The notes below the pieces were generated by a model. That model was not told the DNA's origin. It did not search any database and was given only the letters and a program-made list of their open reading frames with translations. From Stentor coeruleus (Eukaryota; Ciliophora; Heterotrichea; Heterotrichida; Stentoridae), in the NCBI GenBank assembly GCA_001970955.1, contig MPUH01000770.1:1-35581 (forward strand): a stretch of 35,581 nucleotides of DNA, in the 5' to 3' direction. The position numbers were made by a program, and so were the translations under genes. Position 1 is the stretch's first letter. The number at the start of each line of letters is the position of its first letter. Shown piece by piece: positions 18,628 to 28,438 of this stretch.

Positions 18628-19863
18628 ATGATCAATATTCCTTCTTACATCAAGGATCCAAGCTACCGCTACCAGATGCCTGCACTGAAAATCAAAGTTG
18701 AAGGTAAAGGAAATGGTATCAGGACAAAGCTACTGAATTTATTCGAGGTGTCAAGAAGTCTGGGAGTTCCTCCAGAGTATCCTCTAAGGTATTTCGGTGC
18801 AGAATTTGGAGCTATTATTGAATTCAAACAAAGTGAGCAAAAAGCAATGCTCAATGGAAGTGTTAGAGGAGAAGACCTTAAAAACTCTTTAGACCATTTC
18901 ATTGAAAAATTTGTCTTATGCCCCAAATGCAAATACCCTGAAATATCTATTAGGATCAAGAAAGGTGAACTATATTCTGATTGTAAAGCCTGTGGTGAGT
19001 TCCGTAAAATGGACATGACCCACAAAATATGCAATTTTATTTTGAAATCACCTCCACCTGGTGCCACAAAAATAACCCCTGCAAAAAAACCTGAACCTGT
19101 TAGCGCAAAACCAAAATCGTCAGGTAAGAAAAAAAGCAAAGCCCTAACTCTGAAAAATCCTGAAATAGTTGAATGTCTTGAAATCCTGACTTCTGAACAT
19201 GAACTAGCCCGAGCCGGAGAAATACTTACAAATCTTTCAGTATCTAAAGATTATGAGGCTGATATAAAAGCTTACCTTATGTTTAAAGGGGTATTTAATA
19301 GCAATCTTATTGTTCATATGTCTAATCCTATTGGCATACAAATACTTAAAAATGTGGCAAATGGGTGTCCTGAAGATTTTCTCATGGGCTTTGCTTGTGT
19401 TTATGGAAACGATGAAGCCTGGAAGTCTAAAATTTCAACAGCAATGTTTCATTTCTATAACAATGATTTACTAACTGAAGAAGTCTTTGATAATTGGATA
19501 AAAGATGATCTTGAATTTAATGAAACATCTCCTGTGTATAATGAACAAGCTTTAAATTGGGTTAAAACTAATGCTTCTGAATTTTTGGAATGGCTGAAAA
19601 ATGCTGAAGAAGAAGAAGAGGAAGTAAAGGAAGAAAATGAAGAAGCAAAGGAAGAGGTGAAAATAGAAGAAATAAAAGCTGAAGAAACAAAAGTAGTGAA
19701 AAAAGATGATGAAAGTAACTTAAAAGTAAATGAAACCAAGGGAGTTGTTGAAGAAAGTAAGAGTACTAAACCTGGAGATAATGATAAAGTCTCTGAGGGT
19801 ATTACAAAGGATCTCATGTCACAGCTAAACAATGTTGAAGACTTCGATATTGATGATATTTAA
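18628..19863 (+). CDS. Eukaryotic translation initiation factor 5 (eIF5)
   Basis: A 411-residue eIF5, the GTPase-activating protein of eIF2 in start-codon selection by the 43S complex. The N-terminal domain carries YRYQMP with the GAP arginine (Arg14 here, Arg15 in yeast), the KVEGKGNGI motif and KYFG-like RYFGAEFGA. A zinc ribbon follows with Cys98, Cys101, Cys119 and Cys122. A Lys-rich linker (about 145-170) leads to the HEAT-type W2 domain (about 175-335) that binds eIF2-beta and eIF3, ending in its aromatic/acidic box (FLEWLKNAEEEEEEV). An extended tail of Glu/Lys repeats ends in EDFDIDDI, an acidic-hydrophobic terminus. Length is normal (yeast 405). Stop is TAA. The 82-bp artefact duplicate starts inside the last two codons but does not alter them. 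Confidence 0.97.
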   Translation: MINIPSYIKDPSYRYQMPALKIKVEGKGNGIRTKLLNLFEVSRSLGVPPEYPLRYFGAEFGAIIEFKQSEQKAMLNGSVRGEDLKNSLDHFIEKFVLCPKCKYPEISIRIKKGELYSDCKACGEFRKMDMTHKICNFILKSPPPGATKITPAKKPEPVSAKPKSSGKKKSKALTLKNPEIVECLEILTSEHELARAGEILTNLSVSKDYEADIKAYLMFKGVFNSNLIVHMSNPIGIQILKNVANGCPEDFLMGFACVYGNDEAWKSKISTAMFHFYNNDLLTEEVFDNWIKDDLEFNETSPVYNEQALNWVKTNASEFLEWLKNAEEEEEEVKEENEEAKEEVKIEEIKAEETKVVKKDDESNLKVNETKGVVEESKSTKPGDNDKVSEGITKDLMSQLNNVEDFDIDDI

Positions 19864-20027
19864 TCTTTAGGCTTTTCGTAATTTTTTGGGATAAATTTAT
19901 AAGGTATTTTATAAAGTTTCCAGTATAAATTTGTTGTTTTTATANTGATATTTAATCTTTAGGCTTTTCGTAATTTTTTGGGATAAATTTATAAGGTATT
20001 TTATAAAGTTTCCAGTATAAATTTGTT
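19854..20027. repeat. 82-bp duplication around a single N (probable assembly artefact)
   Basis: The 82 bp at 19854-19935 recur identically at 19946-20027, with 9 unmatched bases and an N at 19945 between them. It spans the eIF5 stop codon and 3' flank. It looks like an unmerged contig overlap with a few unreliable terminal bases. Confidence 0.85.
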
Positions 20028-20728
20028 CTTTCAATGTATTTACTTTTAAAATATTCTTTTTTTAGGGTATTCATAAATTGATATAACTTGTAAAATCATG
20101 GATTTTTTTTTGTTTGAAAAAATTCCTGTATTAAGGTAGTTATTTGTTTAGAAAAAAGTAAATCATTGGTTGCTTAGGATATTTTTAGTTAATTTAATAG
20201 TTTTTATCTTTTATGAAGGTTCATTTTTAGGATATGCAAAATAAGAAGGGTTTTTATTTGTATTTACGGAAAATTAGTTTTGTAAATATAAATTATTTTC
20301 TGTGTGATATTATTAAAGCAGATTGTTTTTGCAAGTATATAATGAATATTGAAATTAAAATGCTAAAGAATACAACTAATATATAAAGATTAAAGGAATA
20401 TAGTAAGACTTCTCATTATATTAGTAGAATAACTCAGACTAAAAAAAATATCAAAAGTTACTGTGAATTAAAAACAAAATTAAATAATACTTACTATTTA
20501 ATATCTACAAACTTCTTTAATTATTATAAAATAACTATTTATAAGCACTAAGATTATTTCGATGTAAATTTAAATAAAATTAACAAATAATAATTTAAGT
20601 ATTAAAATTTATCATGTACAGTCTTTCTGCTATAAATAAATACAATCTAATTTAACTTTTATATAAAACAATCTTTATATCATCATATGAATTTTTGAAT
20701 GCTAAAGTATCTAAAAGTTTTTATTATC
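19864..20728. other. Convergent intergenic region after eIF5
   Basis: No gene. It holds the 82-bp duplicate. G exceeds C on the plus strand up to about 20340, then C exceeds G, as in other convergent gaps. The plus-strand frame near 20695-20964 overlaps the minus-strand coiled-coil gene antisense and is judged a shadow. Confidence 0.45.
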
Positions 20729-21376
20729 TTAATGATGTTTATGCTTTAAAGATTGAAGGAAAAGTTCTTGCTCCATTTCCATTTCTTGACTCAGTGGCAT
20801 TCGATTGTCATATCTTTTCCAAATCTGCTCTATTTGCTCTTGAATTAAATCAATCCGCACATTTTCTGCTCCTTTTTTTATCTTATCCTCAGCTATTTCT
20901 CTATGCAGGTATTGAACTTCTTTTGACAAAGGCACAACATTTATACCATCAGCACTTTTACTAACCTTTTCTAAAGATTCACACATTGACGTGAGTTTTT
21001 CTTGCCATTCATTTACAAGGCTGTTTATCCTATCATCGTTGTTTATATTAAAATTCACTTCTTCTATATCACTTCTTAAATTGTTGATTTCTTCAGTTTG
21101 TTCAAGCATAATATCATGTAATTCAACTCTATGTGAAATTTCTATTAATTTTTGTAAATCTTTGTCTTCAATATTAGCAACTCGAGCTTCCAAGTTTCCT
21201 AGTTTAAGGTTGTTTCTTTTGTGGATTAAAGTTTCTTCATCTTTTTGGAGTTTTTGAAGATCTTCTGAGATTTTTATTATAGACTCTACCTGAGCTATAC
21301 GAGTGTCTAGCCCAGCTGGAGATTTTTTCATTGCTTCTTGTGCTTTGAAGTATTTTAAATAGTTTTCATTTTCCAT
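20729..21376 (-). CDS. Coiled-coil protein, unknown function
   Basis: A 215-residue acidic protein made almost wholly of heptad-like helices (about residues 25-120 and 145-200). It has no membrane or catalytic motif. The C-terminus is rich in Glu, Met and Gln (MEMEQELFLQ) and ends in LKHKHH. The start ATG is in an AATAACA context and the stop is TAA. It is convergent with eIF5 and upstream of nothing obvious. Not recognised. Confidence 0.72.
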   Translation of the reverse strand: MENENYLKYFKAQEAMKKSPAGLDTRIAQVESIIKISEDLQKLQKDEETLIHKRNNLKLGNLEARVANIEDKDLQKLIEISHRVELHDIMLEQTEEINNLRSDIEEVNFNINNDDRINSLVNEWQEKLTSMCESLEKVSKSADGINVVPLSKEVQYLHREIAEDKIKKGAENVRIDLIQEQIEQIWKRYDNRMPLSQEMEMEQELFLQSLKHKHH

Positions 21377-22232
21377 TGTTATTATGAATTCAAAAACTTT
21401 TTAGATACTATTTACTATTTTAGGTAGTAATGAATTATTTTTTTTTTAATGATGTTTATTGATAAGATTATTATATTCATTTTAGTCAGGTGCTTGTAAA
21501 TCAATAGTTATAACTCAATAACTCAATAATGCTGTATTTATTGTTTTAATTTGATAAATTTAATAAATCATCAATATAAGACATAATTATTTGAAAATAA
21601 AAGCATCAAAGTTGCTTAAGAAGTTTGAATCAATAAACTTTTAATTTTCAAAGCCCACTCCAACTAATTGAAATAAGGGATACTAATAATAAGCTGTACA
21701 TTTCATAAAATACTGCTAAAAATTTAAAATAAGGACAAGTGATAAAAATTAGTCTTCAATCAATCAACCAATTATCCTAACTAATTATCAAAAAATATGA
21801 AAACTAAGAATAACAAAACCCAATAATTAATAGCTTATCTAAAGCTTTTTTTCTTCTCTAAAACTAAGCATATAAATCTTTTTATCAATAAATAAATAAA
21901 CATTAATTAAAATACGATAAATATCTGTTTAAGATCATAAAAAAGTATTCAAACACATTCAAATCCTAGTTTTTTCCCAAAAGTTTAAAATTATATCAAA
22001 TTATTGATTTCTATAAGCCATTTATTCAAAAACTAAATAAACTTTATATAAAAATGTTTATTACTATTTATAACTTGTCCGTTTTTTATACTAATTCTTA
22101 CATATATATCATTCAAAATACAAAACATACAAAAACATTGTAAGTCTTTAATAGTTTAAGCTCAACTGAAAATTTCATTCTTTATAAAAATATTCGATAA
22201 TAGTCTAAGGCTTAAAGATTAAAAATTTTATA
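21377..22232. promoter_or_regulatory. AT-rich intergenic region
   Basis: About 850 bp, extremely AT-rich, with no frame I can support. The plus strand changes from weakly G-over-C near the coiled-coil start to C-over-G next to the ankyrin gene's 3' end. Confidence 0.4.
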
Positions 22233-22688
22233 TCAAGTTTGATACTTTAAACGCTTTAACAAGATGCAGGATTCTTTTTTTTTTGAAGAACATATAAAAT
22301 CGTGGATTGTAAGATCATAATTTGTGATTATATTCAAGTTTGCTCCTGATTCAGCCAATATGCTGACACATTCCAAATGACCTTTGGCTAAAGCTAGAAA
22401 TATTGGAGGGCAACCTGAATAGTCTAAAGCATTGGTGTCTGCTCCTTCCTTTAGCAATAACACTACAATTTTTGTATTTCCATACTCAGCTGCGATATGT
22501 AAAGCTGTCCTACCCACGAAATTTGGCATCTTATATTTAACATCAAAACAGGTTCTTAGTAAATCTTTAACACTATCGATTTTGTTTGATTTTATAGCAG
22601 CGTATATTTCAAATTGGAAATTTTGGCTATTTTTTTTCTGATTCGATTTCGCATTTGGTTTATTGCTTCTAGATTCTGAACAACCCAT
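22233..22688 (-). CDS. Myristoylation-type ankyrin-repeat protein, paralogue A
   Basis: A 151-residue protein starting MGCSESRS. Gly2 with a small residue at position 6 fits N-myristoyltransferase, and Cys3 fits a second palmitate, so stable membrane attachment is likely (inference from family rules). A basic linker (about 9-22) is followed by about three ankyrin repeats: one starting EIYAAI, one with the classic GRTALHIAAEYGN at about 59-71, and one with CPPIFLALAKGHLECV. It ends after a HDFICSSKKKES motif. It is about two thirds identical to the protein at 23498-23956, so the two arose by tandem duplication. Stop is TGA. Function is unknown; a small membrane-tethered adaptor is the simplest reading. 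Confidence 0.85.
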   Translation of the reverse strand: MGCSESRSNKPNAKSNQKKNSQNFQFEIYAAIKSNKIDSVKDLLRTCFDVKYKMPNFVGRTALHIAAEYGNTKIVVLLLKEGADTNALDYSGCPPIFLALAKGHLECVSILAESGANLNIITNYDLTIHDFICSSKKKESCILLKRLKYQT

Positions 22689-23497
22689 TAAATTATTTAA
22701 CTAAAATTCTTGTTTTTTTTTTTTTGATTTAAATACATCTTGACTTTATCATATATAAAAATTTATAGTTTAGTCCTTAATTTGACTGACTTTAAAAAAA
22801 AAATGATTTTTTAAGATATAAACGCTGATGTATACGTTTAATATTATTAACAATTAAAAACTAAGACGAGAATGTTTGATATTTTTATGATTTATAAACA
22901 GTTCTTTTAATATATGGACTTTGATAAATTTTCTTTTAGGTTAATTAATTGATTAAGTAGATTAGAAATTAGAAATTTTTCATAAAGAATAAATTATTAT
23001 AGGAAATTAGAATATTTTATATTAATATTGTAGAGATTTGTGAATACTAAGGATTTTTTTTTTTGGGTTCAGGAATCAAGCTAAGTTTGGAGGTTCATCT
23101 CAAATGCAAAAAAAAATAAAAAATACCATTTGTGAATACAAAATTCTAAATGTCGATTCTCTAGTCATCTCTTGTTAAGTATTGTTCATAAAAAATCTAC
23201 ACAAACTCTTATTAAATATAAAAATCTGCATGTTGTAATGTAGTCACATATTTTTCTTCAAATAATTATATTTTTTTGTTTATAGAGTATCAAAAAATAA
23301 TTTTATCAAACACAAGCAATTTATCTACAACTCCAAACAAAATTCTTGCTATGAATTTATAAATTAAAAAGTGACTTTTATATTTTCAATAGTGTATCTC
23401 TCACAAAAGTACCATTTTTTACTCAATAGTTTTAAAACCATCATCATAAGAAAATACTAAGTGAATTTTTATTATAATAAAATATTTTAACTAGTTT
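22689..23497. promoter_or_regulatory. Intergenic region between ankyrin paralogues
   Basis: About 800 bp. Left part G-rich (promoter side of paralogue A), right part C-rich (3' side of paralogue B). No gene and no obvious third ankyrin copy. Confidence 0.45.
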
Positions 23498-23956
23498 CTA
23501 AAAACGAAGATTAGAGATTTTTGATTTCCTATAGTTGATATTTTTTAATAAAAGTATAGATTCCTTTTTTTTCGAGTTGCATATAAAATCGTGAAATGAT
23601 AAATTATGCTTTGTTATAATATCAAGATTTGCTCCTGCTTCGATCATATAATGTACAGCTTTTAAATATCCTTTTTTCATAGCCAAAAATATTGGAGGGC
23701 AGTCGTTGAAGTCTAATGCATTAATATTAGCACCACTTTTTAAAAGAACTACTATCATTTTTATATTCCCATACTCAGCTGCAACATGCAAGGCTGTTCT
23801 TCCCGTAAAATTTGGCATTTTATAAGAGATATCAAAGCACTTGCTAAGGAGATCAGTAACTTTATCAATTTTACTTGGCATTATAGCAGCATAGATCTCA
23901 AATTCGTAGTTTTTGCTACTTTTTTTGTTAATTTTTTTTGATTCAACGCTCCCCAT
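23498..23956 (-). CDS. Myristoylation-type ankyrin-repeat protein, paralogue B
   Basis: A 152-residue paralogue of the protein at 22233-22688, starting MGSVESKK. Gly2, Ser6 and the basic residues that follow fit N-myristoylation, but Cys3 is absent, so membrane binding would rely on myristate plus basic charge. The repeats align without gaps: EIYAAI, GRTALHVAAEYGN, CPPIFLAMKKGY and HDFICNSKKKES are all conserved, and divergence is spread through the sequence. The C-terminus has a few extra basic residues (RKSKISNLRF). Stop is TAG. It is divergent from the small membrane-protein gene with only about 240 bp between starts. Confidence 0.85.
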   Translation of the reverse strand: MGSVESKKINKKSSKNYEFEIYAAIMPSKIDKVTDLLSKCFDISYKMPNFTGRTALHVAAEYGNIKMIVVLLKSGANINALDFNDCPPIFLAMKKGYLKAVHYMIEAGANLDIITKHNLSFHDFICNSKKKESILLLKNINYRKSKISNLRF

Positions 23957-24196
23957 TTATTTTTATTTGAAAAAAATTAAGATTTTAATCCTTAAAGTAA
24001 CAAAAACCCAGTTATTCCATAAAATTTACAAAATTAAAAGCAATTATATATTTTCAAGCCTAATAAATCTTTAAGTTTTAATTTCTGATAAGAGATTTAC
24101 CTTTATTTACTTATACTTAGGGTTATTATATTCATAAATATTTCACTATATAACATTATATAAATTATCTATATCTATTCTAAATTCTGTTTATAA

Positions 24197-24556
24197 ATGT
24201 TTGAAGATATTGCAACAATTTTTGAAAGTTATGGAATTTCAACTGCAAATATAAAGAATGGGATTATTATATTTGTACTTATTCATCAAGTCTGGGTTCT
24301 TATACTGTGGATAATATGCTATTTTTTCCACCCAATTAATTTTGTTCTATCGAAAATTCCTATTAAATATTTTCAAGATAAAATAAGCAATGCCAAAAAC
24401 AATTCGAGTAACAACAGATTATTTAGATTTTTACCAGAACGGCTTAAAGGGAAAATTTTCTTAGCCTGGTGTGAAGCTTTGGCTATTAAAACTATTTTAG
24501 AGCCTTTAGCATTTCCAATAAAGCTTTGGATAACATTACTAATAATAGCTGATTAA
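24197..24556 (+). CDS. Small membrane protein, FAM210/DUF1279-like layout
   Basis: A 119-residue protein. A short amphipathic start (residues 1-20, with SYG) is followed by a strongly hydrophobic helix (about 23-45, VLIHQVWVLILWIICYFF), a basic loop (about 55-85), and a second hydrophobic helix near the C-terminus (about 90-117, LAIKTILEPLAFPIKLWITLL). The order tyrosine-glycine, membrane helix with His, loop, then an A-x-K-x-(5)-P-type helix resembles the DUF1279/FAM210 family, often mitochondrial. The match is by layout only. No clear cleavable targeting peptide. Stop is TAA. Confidence 0.6.
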   Translation: MFEDIATIFESYGISTANIKNGIIIFVLIHQVWVLILWIICYFFHPINFVLSKIPIKYFQDKISNAKNNSSNNRLFRFLPERLKGKIFLAWCEALAIKTILEPLAFPIKLWITLLIIAD

Positions 24557-24836
24557 TAAATTTTAGCACTACTATAAAATAAACTTTCACACATTTGAAC
24601 CTTTTACATAATTCCTCTTATTATTATAAACATAACAATTTTCAAAACAAAATCGTTTCTTAGTTAACATCTACATAATCCTTGTAATTTTCCCTATCTT
24701 TCTATTAAACTTTTTCTAAAATCCTATTTTCTAAAATTAAAATTACGTTAAATTTAATTCATAAAAAGATCTAAACCAAAATCCTCAAATAAATCCTAAA
24801 CCTCACAATAACTTTCAAAACATTAAACATAGCTAA

Positions 24837-26654
24837 TTATTTAGAAGAGTAACTCGGATAGTAATACATCATTGGAATATCATGCTCGGTAATCTCCAGC
24901 ACATCATCTATATAATCATGTATATCTCTTGGCATTGGTAAAAGAAGAGGGCTTGATCCTCTGGTATCATAAGAATTTATAAACCATGAAAAACTGTTTT
25001 CACATGATGGAAAACTTTTAGATATCGAAACACCAAACCTACTTTTATGCATTTCACATTCCCATTTTCTATATAAATCTTACAAAAACCCAAAAGCTAT
25101 AAGTTTTGTATGTAGTTTTTTAACTAAATAAGCTAGTTTTGATATCCTTGCAAAGCATAAACGATGTTTGTGAACTGAATGTGCTTTGATTGTATTAAAA
25201 GATTCGAATTTTTTACAGAAACCTAGTCTTGCAAATACTTTTCTAAGAATTTTTATTAGAGATGTGAAGTTTGTGTTGTATTTTTTTTTATATGAGTAGG
25301 TTTTTAGAATAAAAAAAGTTTCTGGGATATGTTTGTGGTAGTTTTTATTGAAAATTTTGCTGAGTTTTTTGTAGAAGTCAGAAGAACGGTGGAAGAAAGT
25401 GAGGAAGTTTCTTTGAACTTGGTCTGAATAACCTTTTATAAGCATAAAAGCAAAAAAATATTTGCTGAAGATTTTTGTAGTAAAAATCCTGACGATATTA
25501 AACAAAAACTTGGCTTTTTTCACATCAAAAGCATGTTTATTTTCCCTCTTAACACTAACAAACGCATTAGCTTTCAAATTCATCGAGTTCCTATAATATA
25601 TAAACTCCAAAACATTTATCAAACATTTAACACTCTGTTCATGATTATCCCAATTTTTCACACAATCAACAACTTCTCTAAACCGATTTGCCACTAAAGG
25701 ACGAATAAGCATTTTAGTCCCTTGTCCTAATTTCCTCATCTCTAATATTCTTGCTTTTCTTGTATAATCTTCCCAATACAAAAATACTTTTTGTTTAATC
25801 ATAGCATAATTACGATTAAGTTTCATTAAGTATGTAAAAGCTCTATAATAAAAGCTTTTTCTCTCATTTTTAGTCTCTTTTATTATATTCATGTTTGTTA
25901 TTTTTTTAACTTGTGGCTGTTTATCAGTTTCTCTAGGTTTTGGTGTTACACTACGGGGTTGGCTTATCATGATTGGTAAGATTTTTTTTGGTTTTTCTAG
26001 CATCACATATTTTTTTCGTATGATTTTGTTCATTTTGATAGTTTTTAAGATTTTTTTTATTGTTAGTTTTAAGAGGAATGTTACTGCTTTTGATACGCTT
26101 TCCTGTGAAAACTTTAAGAGTCTTATTCTTTTGCGGAATTTTTGAAAGTTCTTGCTGAAGTTCAGGGTGAAGATTTTTATAAACTTTTTGATCGTCTCTA
26201 TTCTTTTGATTTTTATCATGCGAACTCTTGGCAGTTGTTTACAAAAATAGAAAAATTTTTGCTTAACTTTCTTTTCACGTTGTTTTTTGACAAAAGTATG
26301 AATTTTGTTTAAAACAGCGATTTTTTGAGGACATTTAGTAGGTTTAGGATAATCAGATGCATTAGATTTTCGTGATATAATTTTGGATTCTTTATACAGA
26401 GATCGCATAAGATAAAATGCGAATTTCGAATGCCTGAGATAGTCGCTTTTAAAAATTTTTCGAATAACCAAACAAAATATCATGCCTTTAGGACTAAAAG
26501 ACTCAACGTTTTTATGAATCTGAATTGAATTTCTTACTTGGAATACTGTCATTTTTTGTTTGAATTTCGGCGAGTTTTGTTTATCAGGTGAAGATACTGG
26601 GCTTTTGCTTGAATTCATTTTTCGGTTCATTATAAGCATAGATTTTCTTATCAA
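24837..26654 (-). CDS. Basic repeat protein with Phe-x11-Phe repeats, one 15-nt intron
   Basis: Exon 1 is 26654-25084 and exon 2 is 25068-24837, joined in frame to give 600 residues; the second exon would otherwise look like a separate 71-aa gene. The protein is very basic and aromatic. At least four segments share the spacing [IV]-F-x11-F-x5-[YHL]-[ST]/aliphatic: Phe68/Phe80, Phe391/Phe403/Tyr409, Phe435/Phe447/Tyr453 and Phe474/Phe486/His492. Weaker copies surround Leu279/Phe291/Tyr297 and Tyr353/Phe365. Each looks like one amphipathic helix of about 25 residues. No enzyme motif. The final 75 residues are acidic and Ser/Pro/Tyr-rich (PMMYYYPSYSSK). Sfi1-type centrin-binding repeats are one thing it brings to mind, but they usually carry Trp, so this is only a suggestion. 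Confidence 0.78.
25069..25083 (-). other. 15-nt spliceosomal intron in basic repeat protein gene
   Basis: GTAAGATTTATATAG on the minus strand, phase 2. Without splicing, TAA ends the protein at residue 524. The following exon is open for 77 codons. Confidence 0.85.
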
Positions 26655-26847
26655 AAGAAATTATCATTTACATGAATTTAGTCTAACTTGCATAAGTATA
26701 TTTATAATTTATAAATAAAATCATTGATAAAGTTGGTTTATATGAATTTAAAGATTCGTTTTGATACATTTTTTAACCCTGAAAAATCTCAATAATATTA
26801 ACAGTTTAAATAAAGAAAGTTTTATAAAGTGACAATTATATCTTTAA

Positions 26848-27390
26848 TTATTCATCACTTGTTCTTAGATTTATTAAAGCTTGAAATATTTCGTTCATTC
26901 CTATGTTATATTTTGCAGATACTTCAATGTATATCATACCAAGTTTATTTGATGTTTGCATAGCTTCTTCAAAAGATACTTCTCTTATATTATCACATTT
27001 GTTTCCAACTAAAACTTTTGATAAAGTTTTTGAATATGAGTCTTCAATAATTTTATTTAGTGCATAAATTTTTTCTAATGTTTTTCTCCTACCTACATCA
27101 AACACAAAAATTATTCCAGATGCGCCTTTACATAATGGTGAAATAAAATCTTGGAATCTTATATTCCCTGGAGTATCCCAAATCTGGAATTTTATTTTCA
27201 GGTTTTCACCTTTTATACTTTGAATGCTAAGTGTTTTAAGAGACTATTTATGAATTACTATATCCACACCTATAGTTAAGATATAATTCTCACTATAATC
27301 ACTATGCACATATTGCCTAACTATACTTGATTTTCCAACTTGTTCATCACCGACTAATGCAAATTTACATAGAATTTCTTCAGGGTACAT
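26848..27390 (-). CDS. Rab-like small GTPase without prenylation motif, one 15-nt intron
   Basis: Exon 1 is 27390-27259 and exon 2 is 27243-26848, giving 175 residues. G1 is GDEQVGKSS (residues 14-22), G2 is the Thr of ILTIGVD (about 39-42), G3 is WDTPGN (66-71), G4 is VGNKCD (123-128) and G5 is EVSAK, so it is a complete Ras-superfamily GTPase with Rab-like spacing. Two oddities: the G3 motif DTAGQ reads DTPGN, replacing the catalytic Gln (Asn71) and the preceding Ala; and the C-terminus ends LRTSDE with no Cys, so no geranylgeranyl anchor. Unanchored Rab-like GTPases are typical of IFT and RABL classes, but I cannot assign one. It is also short at both ends. Stop is TAA. Confidence 0.9.
27244..27258 (-). 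other. 15-nt spliceosomal intron in Rab-like gene
   Basis: GTAATTCATAAATAG on the minus strand, phase 0, just after the switch I segment (ILTIGVDI). Its TAG is in frame; removal joins G1-G2 to the WDTPGN-containing exon. Confidence 0.93.
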
Positions 27391-27486
27391 TTATAAATAA
27401 ATTTTATATAAGTTTATTTATTAAAATACTCATTGAAAAACTCTATAACTTATCTATTTTATCACAATCTACTCAAAAAAAAATTA

Positions 27487-28179
27487 CTAATTCTTAATGA
27501 AATCTTTAACCTTGTCAATCCAGTCCATATACAATCTATGTTCTTTATCAACGCTATAAGTCTCAATAAAAACTGCCATATCTTCATTTATTCCATGGGT
27601 CTTCAAAAACTCAACAAATGCAGTCTGAAGTTTTTCATCAAGTGTGCTAAAATCAGGTCCTCTATAATCACTCATCGACATATAAGTTGATATTTTTTCA
27701 GCATTATTCACATCATCACTATAAACAATGTTATTGATTTGGATTTCTGAATTAGTTGTTATGCATTCATAAATAATTCCTTCTTTATTACCAGGTTTTT
27801 TAACAGTGATTTGGAATTCTGTACTGTTATCTTGAGCCTGACCCTCATCATTTTCTTGATTTTCTTGATTTTCTTCATGTTCTTCTTGTTGTTGATCAGC
27901 ATATGGAGACCTTGCGTTAAATGTAACTTCTAATTCATTACCATGAGCATTTTTCTTAAGTTTGACTAGAGTATTTCCTTCTATTTCTACTATTTCAAAG
28001 CCACTTTCTTGTAAGTATGGGGCAACGCTTTCGTCTAGTTTGTATTGAGACTGTTCAAATTCAAACTCCTTTTCTAAAGCCTTGGCAAGTCTTTTGTTTA
28101 TTACACTAGAAAACTCTCTGTTGAGTAAAACTGGGCGACAAACAAAAGGACGAATCAAGTGCTTTATGTGTCTGAACAT
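27487..28179 (-). CDS. Mitochondrial p32/gC1qR/MAM33-family protein
   Basis: A 230-residue member of the mitochondrial glycoprotein (p32, C1QBP, MAM33) family, acidic matrix proteins that form doughnut trimers and support mitochondrial translation and oxidative metabolism. The N-terminus is a typical mitochondrial presequence, basic and without acidic residues for the first 20 or so (MFRHIKHLIRPFVCRPVLL). An N-terminal helix (about 28-45) is followed by beta strands with an acidic, Gln-rich insertion (about 97-118). The family's C-terminal signature is clear: YRGPDFSTLDEKLQTAFVEF and GINEDMAVFIETYS, then a final helix. Stop is TAG. The 3' end lies 96 bp from the Rab-like start. Confidence 0.93.
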   Translation of the reverse strand: MFRHIKHLIRPFVCRPVLLNREFSSVINKRLAKALEKEFEFEQSQYKLDESVAPYLQESGFEIVEIEGNTLVKLKKNAHGNELEVTFNARSPYADQQQEEHEENQENQENDEGQAQDNSTEFQITVKKPGNKEGIIYECITTNSEIQINNIVYSDDVNNAEKISTYMSMSDYRGPDFSTLDEKLQTAFVEFLKTHGINEDMAVFIETYSVDKEHRLYMDWIDKVKDFIKN

Positions 28180-28438
28180 TTATTATTAAAATGGGTGGCG
28201 TATAGAAAGATTATTAAAGAAGGAATTAAAGGATATTAGAAATAGATTTTGTATATAGAATTGATTAAAATAAGGAGAATATGGCTATGGGAGGTTTGGG
28301 AAAAAAAATGATTTTGCTTTTTATTAGGATTTTATTTAAGTGGGCTTTTTATAATATTAGAGTCTTTTAGTATATTGACTTGTTTTTTATATGAGATTTG
28401 CTTATTATTAAAGGATAACACACTAATCCATAAAGTCA

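Noticed and set aside
19455..19832. Minus-strand Ser/Phe-rich frame
   Set aside because: Antisense of the acidic eIF5 tail; composition is explained by Glu/Lys codons on the other strand.
24837..25052. Separate 71-aa gene
   Set aside because: A 15-nt intron with the same signature as five others joins it in frame to the upstream 524 codons; it is the second exon.
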